Of a stretch of DNA of 64,000 bases, positions 9,839 through 22,300 are shown in pieces. The stretch is from Xylogone sp. PMI_703 (taxonomy: Eukaryota > Ascomycota > Leotiomycetes). The number at the start of each line of letters is the position of its first letter. The first letter of the stretch is position 1. The stretch lies in contig JAJTUQ010000004.1 in assembly GCA_021399445.1 (NCBI GenBank), positions 5,208,001 to 5,272,000 on the forward strand, read 5' to 3'. The translations under genes were made by a program, and so were the position numbers. The notes beneath the pieces are model-generated. The model had not been told where the DNA came from. It did not search any database and saw nothing but the letters and a program-made list of their open reading frames with translations.

Positions 9839-12061
9839 CTACATACCCCAAATCTCATTCCATCTCCTGTAGTCTCCTTCAATCGGACCATTGAGTCTTC
9901 CAAACCTCGCTGGTTCACCAGTATTAGCTTCCGGCAGACAGATCCACTCTCGGATGCCCCCAGGGATTTCTTCGCGAACATGGCTAATGCAAAGCAGTGC
10001 CTGACTCTTCGATAGACCTTTGATCACGGCCTTTCCAGCCTTGGATACCTCTGACTCCACTATAACACGATGGAGCTTTTGTGTAGCAGCATCTTGAGGA
10101 TCTGCGTCTTCGCGGGCATTTGTGTACATATATTCCTTTGTCTCTCCATGTGCTAGGAATAAAAGACATCGATCTCTAACACCATCATCCATACCACTAA
10201 AAGACTCATCTAGTACGACCAGATCAGGCTCCTTTATTATAGCACGGAGAAAAAGCGCCACTCTCTGTGCAGAGAATGGAAGACCTCCGAAAATGAGGTC
10301 GTCCGCCCATGCCGTATCTTTAACACCATCAGGTGCGATATGAGCTCCTTCTCTATGGGCTATAATGGAGCTACCCTCTGGGTGTTCAGAAGCTTCGGAT
10401 TTCGCTTTAAAATCTGGTCTGAGGTCAGCTTCAAACCATCGAAGACATGCATCCACACGAGAATTGGAGTCATGATCCAGTTTTGGAACCCCTTTGAATG
10501 TATCCGCCCATGCATTTTGCAGAACTTGCCGAAGTGTTAAGGAGCGTGGTATATGGTTATGAATTTCTGGGCTAGACTGGCCAATTTTAGCTTGAATATC
10601 AAAGATAGAGATGCCACGTTGTCCAGGCTCCGGTAACCTGGATCGTCCGAATAATCGTATGGGTAAAGAATACGTCTGTGGATGGTCCGAAGATATGAGC
10701 GATAGAAGTGTTGTTTTTCCAGATCCGTTTGGTCCAAAAATACCCCATCTCTCTCCTCTCCTTACAGTCCACCAGAGGCCCTCTTTACTTTCACCCTCAA
10801 CGTCCTGCTTCCAGTTACCTAAAACTGCTTTGTCTCCATATGCAACTCTAGCCCCTTCCATCTGAACCAAAGGCTCGCCAATTTCAGGTGAACGTGTATC
10901 CGTCATGGGATATCCGTCCCTACTCATATATATTGAATCTACATTAGAAGTCTCGGATTCACTCGAGGATTCTAACTGGGACTGTTTGCTCGATGCTGCT
11001 GTAGAAGAAGTTTTTCCAGCACCTTGTGCCCAACTAGGTTCCAGTATACCTTGAGCAGTGAGCGTGCGTCCTACCTCATGCATAGAATGGAGAGGCATAT
11101 CGTAACTGGGCTCAACTCGACCGCTGTTGATATCTTCCACATATGTCTGAAGCCATTCAAACACATGCTGCTTCGGCCCATGATGTGCTATCTCGCACGA
11201 TCCTCTGAGATAAATGATGTGTGTGATCCAATCTGGGATGGGATCCTGTGGCCTAAGAGCCAAGACAAGGCGCGGGGCATTTGCTTTTGCCAATCCATGA
11301 AGCATAGGGCTTAAAGTGACTAGGGTGGGAGGGTCAAGTCCCATGAATGGTTCATCCAGAAGGAGAACCTCAGGGTCCTCTAATAGTGCCCGAGCTATTC
11401 TAGCACGCCTAGTCTGTCCATTGCTGAGGTTCGATACTGGCATATCGATCAGTTCAGCAAGACGTAGACTTTTGATAACGCTCTCCAACTTTTTAGGATC
11501 GACTGTAGGGTGATTGACATCCTTAGATGGATTCAATTCGGTATTTCCTTGGAGATAATCTAGGACGCTCCAATCCGTGATCTCCCTGCGCGACTCATAC
11601 CTAGCACTGAGGTACGCTCCTTTAGGAGCTTGATTCCCCAAGCTCTGCTCTCCATCGAAGCCAACATACCTAATGGCACTGGATGGCATCCGTGGAGCTC
11701 CACCATTTGATGTGGCTTCTGACTCCAGGAACGGATAGGAACGTGACCGAGGAGGAATGGCAACATGTTTTCCTCTTACAACCTGCAGGAATGTTGTCTT
11801 TCCTGAAGACGACGGTCCAATTATTGCCCAATGCTGCGGTTCTGGAGGGAAGGAGGGAAGATCAAAAGCCAGGTCCGAAAACAAAGGTGGGTTGGTACCA
11901 GGGACTTCCTGGAATCGAGGATGTTGACGATAGAAAGTGCCATTGCGTATACTTACTATCGGTGGCCGCGGCGTAGTTGAAGTAGATGTAGCATATTGAC
12001 GGAATGCGTACGAGAATCTCAAAGGAATTGCCAATCGTCTATTCATTGTGAGTTTGATCAT
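9839..12061 (-). CDS. Tandem ABC ATPase without membrane domain, YDR061W/ModF-like
   Basis: A single exon of 740 aa. Residues 1-~30 ([16 protein letters not shown]...RQYATS) are Arg-rich and lack acidic residues, typical of a mitochondrial presequence. Cassette 1 has Walker [10 protein letters not shown] (~82-90), signature [16 protein letters not shown] and Walker B VLLLDEPF. Cassette 2 has Walker [10 protein letters not shown] (~443-451) and Walker B LVVLDESF (~617), but the signature is degenerate ([15 protein letters not shown]). No transmembrane segment is visible. The arrangement matches E. coli ModF and yeast YDR061W, soluble ABC proteins of uncertain function. Membrane transport by this protein alone is therefore unlikely. 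Two in-frame ATGs lie close together (12061 and five codons later). It is divergently arranged with UMP1. Confidence 0.87.
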   Translation of the reverse strand: MIKLTMNRRLAIPLRFSYAFRQYATSTSTTPRPPIVSIRNGTFYRQHPRFQEVPGTNPPLFSDLAFDLPSFPPEPQHWAIIGPSSSGKTTFLQVVRGKHVAIPPRSRSYPFLESEATSNGGAPRMPSSAIRYVGFDGEQSLGNQAPKGAYLSARYESRREITDWSVLDYLQGNTELNPSKDVNHPTVDPKKLESVIKSLRLAELIDMPVSNLSNGQTRRARIARALLEDPEVLLLDEPFMGLDPPTLVTLSPMLHGLAKANAPRLVLALRPQDPIPDWITHIIYLRGSCEIAHHGPKQHVFEWLQTYVEDINSGRVEPSYDMPLHSMHEVGRTLTAQGILEPSWAQGAGKTSSTAASSKQSQLESSSESETSNVDSIYMSRDGYPMTDTRSPEIGEPLVQMEGARVAYGDKAVLGNWKQDVEGESKEGLWWTVRRGERWGIFGPNGSGKTTLLSLISSDHPQTYSLPIRLFGRSRLPEPGQRGISIFDIQAKIGQSSPEIHNHIPRSLTLRQVLQNAWADTFKGVPKLDHDSNSRVDACLRWFEADLRPDFKAKSEASEHPEGSSIIAHREGAHIAPDGVKDTAWADDLIFGGLPFSAQRVALFLRAIIKEPDLVVLDESFSGMDDGVRDRCLLFLAHGETKEYMYTNAREDADPQDAATQKLHRVIVESEVSKAGKAVIKGLSKSQALLCISHVREEIPGGIREWICLPEANTGEPARFGRLNGPIEGDYRRWNEIWGM

Positions 12062-12843
12062 TATGAGATATATGTGTCATTGAAAGATCTTGCTTTTTGC
12101 TCTTTCTTTATTTTTCTCTTTGATTTTTCACGTCTTAAAATTTTCTTCAAAGAGCTGCATTTTCTCCTTGCTACACTCGAAGGGAGGTTACTTCGTACTT
12201 CTTTGAGTCACAGGTAAAGTTCAAGTCCTTCATCCGCAATTATCCCCTTGCGGATTGGCCCACACTTCCGCAAGTATAGTACAAGTTACTGACAGGGGTT
12301 GCTCGCACTGATCATGTGACTCGTGCTAGAGACCTTGAGCATCAAGCTCAACCTCTAATATCTGGATAAACAACAAATCTTTTAGACGAGGCCTTAAATA
12401 GATCCAGTTCAGGTACATTGAAATTACAGAAGCAGTTGCGTGAGTTGTAACGTGTGCTGTAACTTGGAGCTAAGTTCGAAGTGAGAGAGCTGATATAGAG
12501 TCCGAATCATTACTACAATCTTTCAGTTTCTCGTAGTCATATTCATATTGAGAAATCAGTATAAATATTACAAAAGTGCCATCCCTGATAAACCAGTGGG
12601 GAATAATTAATCCGTAAAACCCTCTTCTACAAACGTCAGTTTTCCCAGTGACATGAAGTCACTCACATCCTTGCTTACGTAACGCACCCCAAGCTGGCGT
12701 ACCTCTACGTGCCTGGAGAGAGAGCTTCCCACCAAAGGTAGTCCACCAGCTAACCTCTCGCAACATAAACCACCACTCTATACTCCATCCGTCCTCAATA
12801 ACAAAGACCCAAAACCATATTTCTCACAAGATATTCCTCCATC
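12062..12843. promoter_or_regulatory. Shared divergent promoter region, ABC ATPase / UMP1
   Basis: A 780-bp region between divergent start codons. A TGAGTCA heptamer at 12204-12210 matches the Gcn4/CPC1/AP-1 site, and an inverted CCAAT (ATTGG) lies near 12254. No yeast Rpn4 box (GGTGGCAAA) was seen, although UMP1 is an Rpn4 target in yeast. The regulatory roles of these sites are inference. Confidence 0.35.
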
Positions 12844-13393
12844 ATGGTAAATCCAAGCCAAGCTCTGCAAAATACCTCTCCAAGCAATATTACATCAAGA
12901 CAAGACTAACCAAACTTCACTTTCCCAGGCCATGAGAATCGCTCCCGCAGCCGGATACTCCAACTCCCACAGCCACATCCAATCTCCTAATACCAGCGCG
13001 CCCTCGGCCCCAGGCGTCCACGACACGCTCCGCTACGGCGTCGGCCCCTCGCTGCAATCACGCAACTCAGCCAGCAAGCCCGACAGCGCACACCCGCTGG
13101 AGACCCGGCTGAAGCAATGGGAAGCCACGCAAGATGCGCTGAAGATGGAAGGCCTGCGCCGGACGTTCGGGATGTCTGAGCCCATCCGTCGAGGAATGGA
13201 GCTGAAGATCACGAGGGAGGGGGAGTGGAGGCCGGTGGTGCTGGGTGGGGGGGTTGTTGCGAGCGTGCATGAGGATATACTGAACGGACGGGAGGCGAGT
13301 ATTGCGTGGGAGGATGTGTTTAAGGGGGAGGAGATGAGGGGGGTGGTTGGGATTCATGAGGAGATGGAGAGGAAGGTTAGGATGGGGCAGTAG
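12844..13393 (+). CDS. UMP1: Proteasome maturation factor UMP1
   Basis: Exons 12844-12846 and 12929-13393, 155 aa. The first coding exon is just the ATG, followed by GTAAAT, a GACTAAC branch point and a CCCAG acceptor. Reading on gives MAMRIAPAAGYS. A translation starting at the second ATG (12932) would lose only two residues. UMP1 is a short-lived chaperone of 20S proteasome half-mers that is degraded once the particle closes. Family features are visible: HDTLRYGVGPSL, HPLETRLKQWEATQDALKMEGLRRTFGMSEPIRRGMELKI, and the C-terminal SVHEDILNGREASIAWEDVFKGEE block matching yeast HRDILLNKECSIDWEDVY. Length equals the family norm (~140-160). Confidence 0.93.
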
Positions 13394-14218
13394 TGGGTGC
13401 TGCTTCGCTGAGGTGATTAGAGAATCTGGGGAGATGGGGATCGTGGGAGGATTGGGTTTATGATAAAAGGACGTGTAATATCACCCTTGGGAACTTTAGA
13501 TGTGGGATGGGGTTTAATGACCATTTCTTGAGAACGAAAGGAAGCATGAATGGGGAGCAAGGGAAAGAGTACAAAATAAAGCGATTGGGTTTCATCACTT
13601 CGGACTTTCCTTGCATGGTAGGTAAAGCAGATATGACTGAGTCAGAAGACTTTATTATATTCCCGCTTAAGATGAGAAGAGAATTCGTGTACGATCTCAA
13701 GCATCCCGTTGGACAAACAAGGAAACACAATTCACTACAGTGAAACATGCATTCTATCCAGATATTCTTCCAAGTCCACACTATAAAGCACACTCCGGTA
13801 CCATTAACTGTGGCATATGATGGGACTGAAGAAACGAAAAGACTTTCTAACTATACACAAAAGGGCGCAACCTGCTCTCTGTGAGAATCAGAACTAGGTG
13901 GCCCAACCCAATACAAGGAGAAGAAATGAGATGCCGCAAATTTCCCGCTACACAGTAGAACATCAGAAACCCATGAACGCCTTCTCTACTTTCTCTTACT
14001 CGCCCACGGAAATTTCGTTTTCATGATAACTTTCTTTCTGCACAACATGGCCCCAACCAGTTTAGATCTCTAGGAACGAAGAGTTTCCTTCTAGCAACTA
14101 TGCATCCGTGCTGATGGGATTGGAATGAGGTGCTAGGGGCGTTTTCCGTTTTTGTTCGCAGCATGCTTTTTGCCCAAGGTAAAACTTTATGAAAATGGCC
14201 AGGATGTGAATGCCCTTT
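13394..14218. other. Convergent spacer between UMP1 and the UBL3-like gene
   Basis: The spacer lies between the stop codons of two convergent genes. It probably holds both 3' untranslated regions. Frames of up to ~110 codons on the minus strand have random composition. I see no repeat, RNA gene or domain. Confidence 0.55.
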
Positions 14219-15304
14219 CTACAATATGACACATCGACAACCAGCGGTTGCTTCTCCAGAATCCCCATGCCTACCCATGGATTTGCCTTTCGATGCATCT
14301 TCCTCATCGACGACATCCTGCGGCCGAACTGTCATGTGGACCACGTTGGCAACATCGGCATTGAATTTACATTCTGTTTACACTCAGAGAGAGGAGTGGT
14401 CGGTTAGCCAAGAGTAATCATAGAAGTGATGTAAACATCTCGCGTTGATAATACAGGAAAACATACCATGAAGTGGTGCCTTATCATCCAATAACCGTCC
14501 GAAGTAGATCAGCCGTATGCTGCTAGGGCTGCTGGGCCGCGGCTCCCATTCTTCTCGCCATTCTCGCAGTATCAATTCCTTCAAGGTATACACACTGATG
14601 CTAAAGGGATCCTTCATGCCATCCTCGGTGACACCGGGGACGGTCACGTTGCGTTTGGCCAGATACTTCTCGTCAATCTTGTAGGGATGTCGTGCTCCGG
14701 AAGTCAGGAGCAGCGTAATGACCACGACCGGACCTGGCGCATTGGCTGGAGGAACAGGCGTGACATCCGTTGCGGGCTCAATTGCTATCGTGCCTCTCCG
14801 CGGCATCGAGGGACTATCGGTGCTCGCTGATGGACCGTCAGCAGCAGCAGCAGCCGCTGCGGTGGGCGTGGAAACAGGCTCCTCCTTCGCAGGCGATCCA
14901 GCAGCGATCGAAGGCTCGGTGATGTTGCTCGCGACGGTGCTCGCAGCAGGGACCTGGGCGAGGTTGGCCTGCTGGTCGTGGGCTTGATCGTGGGTTACCG
15001 TCGACATGTCCGGCGTCGTCGAAGATTCGGGAGCTGATGGAGAAGTGATTGGATCGTGGGTTAAGGGAGACTCGGCATTATTGGTGTTCTGAGTGTCTGC
15101 GCTGGACGGTTGAGGACGGTCGAGATTGGTCATCTCTACAGCAGCAGCAGCAGTGGTCGCTTGAGAAGGAGGATGTGGTAGGGACGCAGGAGGAGTCTCG
15201 ACATGCACTCTGGTGCTGGCAGCGGACGCTTGCGAGCCCTCGGTCATTGGCCCACGGGCGGTGTTACGTGCAGGTTGGGGGCGCCCCTCTCTGTCGGACG
15301 CCAC
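14219..15304 (-). CDS. UBL3/MUB-like prenylated ubiquitin-fold protein
   Basis: Two exons, 15304-14467 and 14373-14219, 330 aa. The intron has a GTATGT donor and an ACAG acceptor. The N-terminal ~190 residues are disordered, rich in Ala, Ser, Thr and Pro, with an Ala run. Residues ~191-298 form a ubiquitin-like fold of the Rad60-SLD_2 (UBL3/MUB) type: VVVITLLLTSG, YTLKELILREWREEW, IRLIYFGRLLDD, and VVHMTVRP after the intron. The protein ends GCRCVIL, a CaaX box; human UBL3 ends NCCVIL. The terminal Leu favours geranylgeranylation, and the nearby second Cys could be palmitoylated, so membrane anchoring is expected. Animal UBL3 modifies proteins and directs them to vesicles; whether the fungal protein does so is unknown. 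Splicing is essential to see the CaaX end: without it the frame stops early. Confidence 0.85.
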
Positions 15305-17289
15305 TTCAAGAGCGGTTTAGGGGAAGGCGGCCCTGATGGAGATAGCAGACGGAGCGCCCGCGGACAAAACGCTCCCAGTGCTGGAGTGGTAGTAGTGCTG
15401 GAGTAGGCGGCTCGATAGTCTGGAGAGAGGAATAAGTAGCAGCAAATACGGTAGATGTTCTTCAGCCCCCTTTTCCGTGGTAAAGTAGTCCTTGGATTAC
15501 GGCCAACCTGGCGACCCTTGGAATATGATGATAGAGGGAGTGAGAGAGTTGCCGTGAGAGCCAGGCGAGACAAGCAAGTCTCAGAAGGTGAATCAAGCGT
15601 TGATACTCTGATCTGCACGGCCAGTCACAGTGGGATGGGGAAGAGGAGGACAGCAGCAGCAGCGGCAGCAACCAAGCTCTTGCGACCTCGCGTGCCCGTC
15701 AAGCGTTCCGAGGTCAATGCTAGCGATCTGGCTGACAGCGAAGCGCAGAGAGAAAATTGTATTAAAGTGAGCGAGCGTGAGAGAGTGAGATAATAATTAG
15801 AAGAAAACCCTGACTCGGGAATCAGGAGAAAGCAGCGCTGATGGGTTGCTGATTATTAATGGCGGAAACAGACAAAATGCTTCTGGAATCCTGCACAAGA
15901 AGGAATGGATAGAGAGACAGACAGACAGAATGTATGCACGCAACAAGGGGGAGACGGAAGCAGTTTTCTCCTTGGCTCAGCCCTGTGTCCCAAAAAGTCA
16001 CGTTTCTTTTTTGCCTCTGGAGGTGCCGTGAATTTGATTAATTGCGGCAGCTGCTTTGCTTGTTTGCTTGTTACTTGCCTGCTTCGATCGATCCGCCGGG
16101 CGCACCAAAAGATCCCCAGATTCCCTCTTGCGAGCAAGCGGAGAACCGGCACTCCCCCGGCTACAGCGGGTCGGGCTTTTTGCTTGTCGAATTTCTTGTA
16201 ATTGCTTGGCTGCTTGGTTCGCTGTCGACCGCTGCACAAATAATTACCAGTTTACCAGTTCAAGTAATCCAATTGCCAGGAATCATTGCTGGGGTGGGTG
16301 GGAATGCAGCAAATGCAGCAACTCCCCCTTTTCCTGCTGCGTCTTCTCTCGCATCGCCTTTCTTGTTCTTTCGCTGCACTCTGCACTGCGCTCTCCTGCA
16401 TCTGTCCGATCATGCGTGCGTGCAAAGGATTACAGTACAGGTGATAAAGGCCTGTAGAAGATGATGCATGAGGAAATCTGCCTCGTTTACTGTGCTTTTT
16501 GCTATTTGATAATTTCTTCACTGGCAAGACTGGGTAAGAACTCATTTCAAATCTGCTATAGTTTCTACTTTTCTTTCCAATTCTTGCTTTCGTTCTCCCT
16601 CTCTCCCTCTCACACTTCCTCTCTACGGCAATAAGGATTCCAAGCAGTGCTTGCGCGGCCTCTCGTACACTCTTCCAACTACTCCAGGCTCAGCTGCGGC
16701 TATTCACTGCCACGTCCATCATCCTGCTTACAGTCCAGCACTCGGTCCATCATCCTCAACAACCCTGCATATCTTGTTCTCTTGCAGTAGGTCTCTCATA
16801 TCAGAACCTTCTCCTTGCTGTATATTTTCATTTCTTTTTCCTTGATGACAATGACGATGCTGGCAATTGGTCATCATTCTTTCAAGACTCGCAACCAGCC
16901 CTGATAAGGATGTCTCTTGATAAGGAGAATCAACCACCCCATGACTACTGCTGATGACATAAACTGGCCCTGACATAAGTCGCCTCAATTGGGATGAACC
17001 ATCGTCATGGACGCTTCCTTACTCCCTAAGTGGTGCACATCTGGTGTCCTAATTGGGTTACTCTGGTGCTGCCGTCCCTGGAATCAAGTCTTGGACACCG
17101 AGTACATAAGTACAGTACGAAGGTACAAGTAGTACACACAATGACTATTCTCAGCCAGTGTCTCATTCCATCTCCTAGTTACTTTTCATATGCATATATC
17201 GATCGAATATCAGATTAAAATGTTATTTGTATCATTATACTCATTTTCATATACTTTTCAAGATAATTTTCCCCCCGGTACCCCGCCTC
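15305..17289. other. 2-kb spacer, upstream region of the UBL3-like gene
   Basis: Both flanking genes are on the minus strand, so this is the promoter and leader of the UBL3-like gene plus the 3' side of the GTO gene. It contains CAG/GCA triplet runs near 15650, a GACA repeat near 15918-15928, a long pyrimidine tract at 16585-16625 and a GTAC-rich tract at 17098-17142. Several frames of 90-140 codons overlap on both strands and look like chance frames in compositionally biased DNA. Confidence 0.5.
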
Positions 17290-18567
17290 TCACTTTCTCT
17301 TGACCAGCTCCAAGGCATACTTGACTGCTGGCACCTCCTCATTCTCTCCCAGAATATCAGGCAAAGGCCCTACTGGAGTTATGCTGTGGGGGTTGATCTG
17401 CGTATGACTCTTGGTATAGTGTCCCTTGATATGCTCGAACTGAGTGGTGTCTTTGAATGCCGGTACATTCCAGTAGAGATGTCTCATCCAGCGGTGGATA
17501 TGTGGATAGCCGCTTCGAATGTCCCGAATGTTTGTCTTGAAGTGTTGCACATAGACGGGATCAAATCGGATTATTGTGGTGAATAATCGGACATCGGTTT
17601 CGGTTATCTCTTTGCCCCAGTAGTATGGTCCTTCGGTGCTGGCAAGATGCTTCTCGACCTTATCTAGAGATGCAAAGAGAGGGCCAATGGCAGCTTCATA
17701 TGCGGCCTGAGATGTTGCAAATCCAGCCTTGTATACACCGTTATTGATGTCGTTGTAAGTCCAGTCATTTGTCTCATCGATTTGCTTCTGTAGGGCTGAA
17801 GGATAGAGCACAACATTCTTGTACTTTTCAGGTAGAAGATCATCAAACTATGAAATCCGTTAGTATGCTACCCTATCCCATGCAACACGGAGGTTTATCA
17901 TGCACTCACCTCTGTGTAGAACATTCGAATGATTTCGCTACTCTCATTGCTCACAATTCTGTGCGTCTTCGTGTCATATAAAGTCGGGACAGTGAATCTA
18001 TTAATAGTCAGCCTTTTCTCCCCAAGGCCTTAGATGATAATGTTACTACTACATACCGTCCCTTGTATTCTGGATCAACTTGGAAGTAAACTTGTCTCAA
18101 GTGAGTATACGACTCGTGACCCTCGACAGGATCAGGTCCAACTCCCTCTCCAGGGGCATCCTTATCCTCATTGGTAGCAAATCGCCAGCCCTTCTCTTGC
18201 ATATGCCAGTGAACACTGGTGAATGGTATAATATCTTCAAGCCCTTTCAGCTTGCGAACAATTAATGTTCTGCAGGCCCATGGGCACGCATATGATATCT
18301 GGTATCCAGCTGGGATTAGTCTAGCCCCGAAGCTGCTTCATTATCATAAAAGCAATTGAACGCAGCTACTAACATAGAGATGATATCTTCCTTTCTCCGG
18401 CGGGAACTCAGCGCCTGCCTCTCTAGAGATGAAGCTTCGAAAGGCCGAATTGCCCCGCTTGAACTCCCCAGTCTTGGCATCTGCCCAATTGGTGATCTTA
18501 AATTCGGTCTAGATTAAGAATCATTAGCTAGCCAGCTCCCCCCTCGTGCAAGGGAAATACCCACCAT
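17290..18567 (-). CDS. Glutathionyl-hydroquinone reductase (Xi-class GST, ECM4/GTO type)
   Basis: Five exons: 18567-18565, 18508-18374, 18298-18057, 17997-17910 and 17847-17290; 341 aa. The first exon is only the ATG (donor GTGGGT). Reading on gives MTEFKITNWADAKTGEFKRGNSAFRSFISREAG. After intron 2 the product reads YHLYISYACPWACRTLIVRKLKGL. The CPWA box with Cys51 is the catalytic motif of S-glutathionyl-(hydro)quinone reductases, which use glutathione to strip glutathionyl groups from hydroquinones. FTVPTLYD and NESSEIIRMFY are the usual substrate and GSH-binding segments of the thioredoxin fold, followed by the all-helical C-terminal domain with YWGKEITETDVRLFTTIIRFD. Acceptor use at intron 2 is the second of two nearby AGs; only that one gives the conserved sequence. 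Yeast relatives are Ecm4/Gto2 and Gto1/3. Confidence 0.92.
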
Positions 18568-19372
18568 TTTTGCACTCAACGAAAACTGTCGCAAGAAAAA
18601 ATTCGGTAGAGAATTGTGTAATTGAGGAATACGAGGGAGTCTAGAGAACATGAGGAGAGGGACCGTATAATAATTCGAGACCTTCCCGTAGCTCTCCCTT
18701 TATAAGGGAAGCTACCCTTGAGCAAGGTGGGGTCGGGGGGCTTGATTAACTAACATCCTACTAAGCGTTAGACATGCCGATGATGTAATGGAACCCCCGG
18801 TTTATACTCGCACACAACGCAGCGTTTTCTTACCAATAGTTACATGTACATAACAAATACGCCTCAAAGGGAGTACAAGGGAGAATATGGTTAATTTCCT
18901 TTACAAATCAGGTGGGAAAGTAAAGGCTTATGTAAAACCAAAAGTGCTTCCGTAATCTTCACCTCTGTTGGTCTAGGCGGGCGACAGTGGCAAACAGGCA
19001 AGTGCTTAGATCCTTTTAGCTAACTCATCTCACTGCAATACGTTGAAATGTATTAGGTGGTAACTCCCAAGTGGTTTCATTGTCAAAACCAGTGTTGTAT
19101 ACGGCTTGACTTGTAAAATCATATAAATCATTAACAATGAAATGCATTTGATCATTACCACACAGCCTGAGATCCTCAGAGTTTGTAATGATGGTAATTA
19201 GCAGTAATTACAGTTCGGGGAAGCACTCTTTCATTTTTGTTGGTAATTCTATTTCACTTGTAAGACATCCTTTTCGACATATACTCTAGGCTTAATCCAT
19301 GAAACCCTGTAACATTTGCCGCCTCACCATGATATTTGGCCTGACCCGAGTTATATACCCTATTCATTCCAT
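18568..19372. other. Spacer between UBA1 stop and GTO start
   Basis: Holds the GTO promoter (TATA box above; C-rich minus-strand tract near 18728-18742) and the 3' side of UBA1. The stretch 18780-19320 is AT-rich without a recognisable gene. Confidence 0.55.
18699..18704 (-). promoter_or_regulatory. TATA box of the GTO gene
   Basis: A TATAAA hexamer on the minus strand, ~135 bases before the ATG, inside a near-palindromic CCCTTATAAAGGG context. A strong TATA box fits a stress-inducible gene such as a glutathione transferase. This is positional inference. Confidence 0.45.
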
Positions 19373-22300
19373 CTACTTCTGCATTTTCACCATAATGTAA
19401 GGTACTTCAACATCTTCTTCAGTCTGATCCTCCGCACAGATCTCAAAAATCACATTCTTTTGGTGCTCCGGGACAGGTTTCTTGGAAATATGGGCAACAA
19501 GCTCACTCAGCTTCATTGGATATCTGTCCTTCAGTTTCGATGGTGGGAAGAAGTTGGCGTAGAGGAGGCTAACACCAGAGCTCAACATAGTGATTGTAAG
19601 GCCCTTCTCCTCGAAGTGCTTGATGAGCTCAGAGAGGGTGACATCGTCGACTTCAAAGCGATCCCAGAGCTTATCAATAGTAACATCTCCTTCCTTGCTC
19701 TTATACGTCAACTTAGGGCTAGCGATAGGTTCGCTGAAACCGAAGAATGGCAGAGCTAGGTTGACGAAGCCGTTCTTGTACTGCTCCAGGTCTTTCTTTC
19801 CGTCGATAACTTTATAGAGTTCCAGCACAACTAGTCCCGTGACGAGAGCAGTGGTGGTTGCAATAGCTGGAATAATCTTACCAGCAATGAACTTGGTCTT
19901 GTGTCGATCGGCAAGCTCGATCTTATAGTTCTCGGCACGCAAGTTGCTTGCCGCAGTGATAAAATCGATATGATGATTGGTATCATCATCCTTCTCAAAC
20001 TCTACCGGTTGAAGTTTGAAGCCAGCTAATGACTTTGGTGCTGGTAATTCTGATATGATTTTCTCTAGCTCCTCACTGTCATTAAAGCTAGAAGCATTGG
20101 CATTCGGGTCCTATAACATGTTAGAATATAAATAAATCTACCAACATCGGGATTCTCTTACTGGTTCGCTATCATCCGCCTGGATTTTAACGGAGGAGCT
20201 AGGCACGAAATCTGGTATAATCATATTGTCTAAAACTTTTTGGATTGTTGCCCGATCCAGCCCTTTGGTGTTGATGCCGTAGTTGAAGGCATGTAGATTT
20301 GCACCAGCAACAATAAATGTCCAGTGGAACTCATTCTTAGGATCAAATTTCAATGGGTCGGGCGCTCGTTTAGGTCCAGACCAGAAAGGTTGGCCACTCG
20401 AGGACACTGAGTCTTTCGGGAAATTGTATAGAAGCTGCTGGATAGCATTATTGTATTGCTTCTCAAATTGCAATCTAGCCCATTTGATACAATCCTCAAC
20501 AGTCAATGGTTTATCGGCAACCAAGAACTCGCGAATCATGTCTAGTGTAGGCTTCTCATTACCACCTTGTTTCAATGTGGTCTCTAAGTAGTTTGGCTGT
20601 GTAAGATAGAGATTGACTGTTTCAGCGGGTTTGACGAAATAGGATTCGAAAAGCTCCCTTGCCCAGGCGATAGTGTGCTCGATCTTATTCGGGAAACTCC
20701 TCAATGTGCACATGGGGAAGGATTGCTCAGGTGGATCCTGGGAGCTAGAGTAAGACTCCGTGAGGAATGGTAGGACAACTTGAGTATTGCCTTTGGTTCC
20801 TAGAGTACCACTCTCGAGAAGTGGTTTTCTGAAGAAGACGCATCGTCTATCAACGTACGTTCGTGCATCGACATTATCAAGAGCATTTGTAACGCCATCT
20901 AACTTGGTCCAGAACTCCTCATTGAAGATGTGTTCGGTATCCTGACCAACTCTATCTTTTAGAGTGATAATGTGACCTTTAAGGTCGGGATTCATAGCCT
21001 CTACGGCAGCTGCGGCACAGTCACTCTTCATTTTGCCAACATCCTTCGGTCGGAAGAGGAATTGACGGTTAAGATTACTCTTCTCAATCGAATCCATATC
21101 TGTCACAGTGATCTGGCCTTCTGGTCCCGCGCCTAAACCGATCATAGCCCAGTTCTTCAACATTTCACAACCAATGGCGCCAGCGCCGACCAAGAATTGC
21201 TTAATGTTGCCGAGTTTCTTCTGATATTCCCGACCGAATACTGCAATCTGGCCGTCATATCGAGAATTGGTAGGGGCACATAATTCTTCGGACCTTGGAA
21301 AGTTGGAAGGTAAAGATTCCAAGGAGTCGAAGTACATGTACTGGAAGATGGGGTGAAATTTACCAGACACGGATTTCAGAACTTCTTGAGCAGCTAGACC
21401 ACCAAAGAATGCCGCCATGGGGTTCAAATCACCCTGGGCTTGGTAACTGAGCTCCGTGAGTAATTTCTCATCCACATCAACCTCTAGCTTCTCTTGTTCA
21501 ATGAACTGCTTAGCAGAACCGACCACAATCACTGCATCTTCCTTGTTCATTGGTCTTGGGAGGTGGCCATGCTTAGCTGCATATGCATGGAGAGCCTGGA
21601 ATCCAATGTGCAATTGCTGAGGACGATCAAATTTAGCATAATCTGAGATCAGGAATTCTGGTTCTTTAATAGCAGCGGCAATGGACTTGAACTCGAGTGT
21701 CTTCGGCATTTTGACCTGGGTAAATAAGCCACCTCTCTGGTACTGGCCAAGTCCCTTAACATCCCCAATGGAGAATGTATATGGTCCCTTGACTGTAACC
21801 TTGCGTGGTTCAGCCCCATTAAGAGCTTCCATGCCTTCTAATTCGGAAAATGTCACATAGTCTCCATCTTCAAGGCCATGTCTAGTCTCATCTAATGCAG
21901 ATACTAATCCTTCTTCATCAATACCAGCAACAATTCCACTGACGGGATTCTCTCCTGTAGCATCGAGAATAGTGAACTTTGAGCCGAAGTCGCAGAATAT
22001 TGAGCCGAAAAGACCAAAAGTATCAGCTACAACCAAATATATGCTTTTTTGATGCAGATAATCTCCAATTATGAGTTGATCCTTGAGAGGGGTGTTGGTG
22101 AGCACCACGACTTGATATTTATCGAATTGAGATAAATCCGAAGTTAAACTGGTCATGCGACAGTTAGCCAGGTCTACTACAGTAACTTGGAGAACCATGT
22201 TTTACCTGCTGGACTCATGAACAGATACTGGGGTATACGCATTCAACTCTGCCACCCGTGGTGCGGTAACTGAAGCTCTTGGCTTGCCAATATCATCTTC

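Noticed and set aside
13507..13743. 78-codon plus-strand frame after UMP1
   Set aside because: It lies in the probable 3' untranslated region, has no family resemblance and no promoter or splice context.
15244..16545. Several 90-140 codon frames in the leader of the UBL3-like gene
   Set aside because: They overlap each other on both strands, have biased composition from CAG and CT runs and show no domain.
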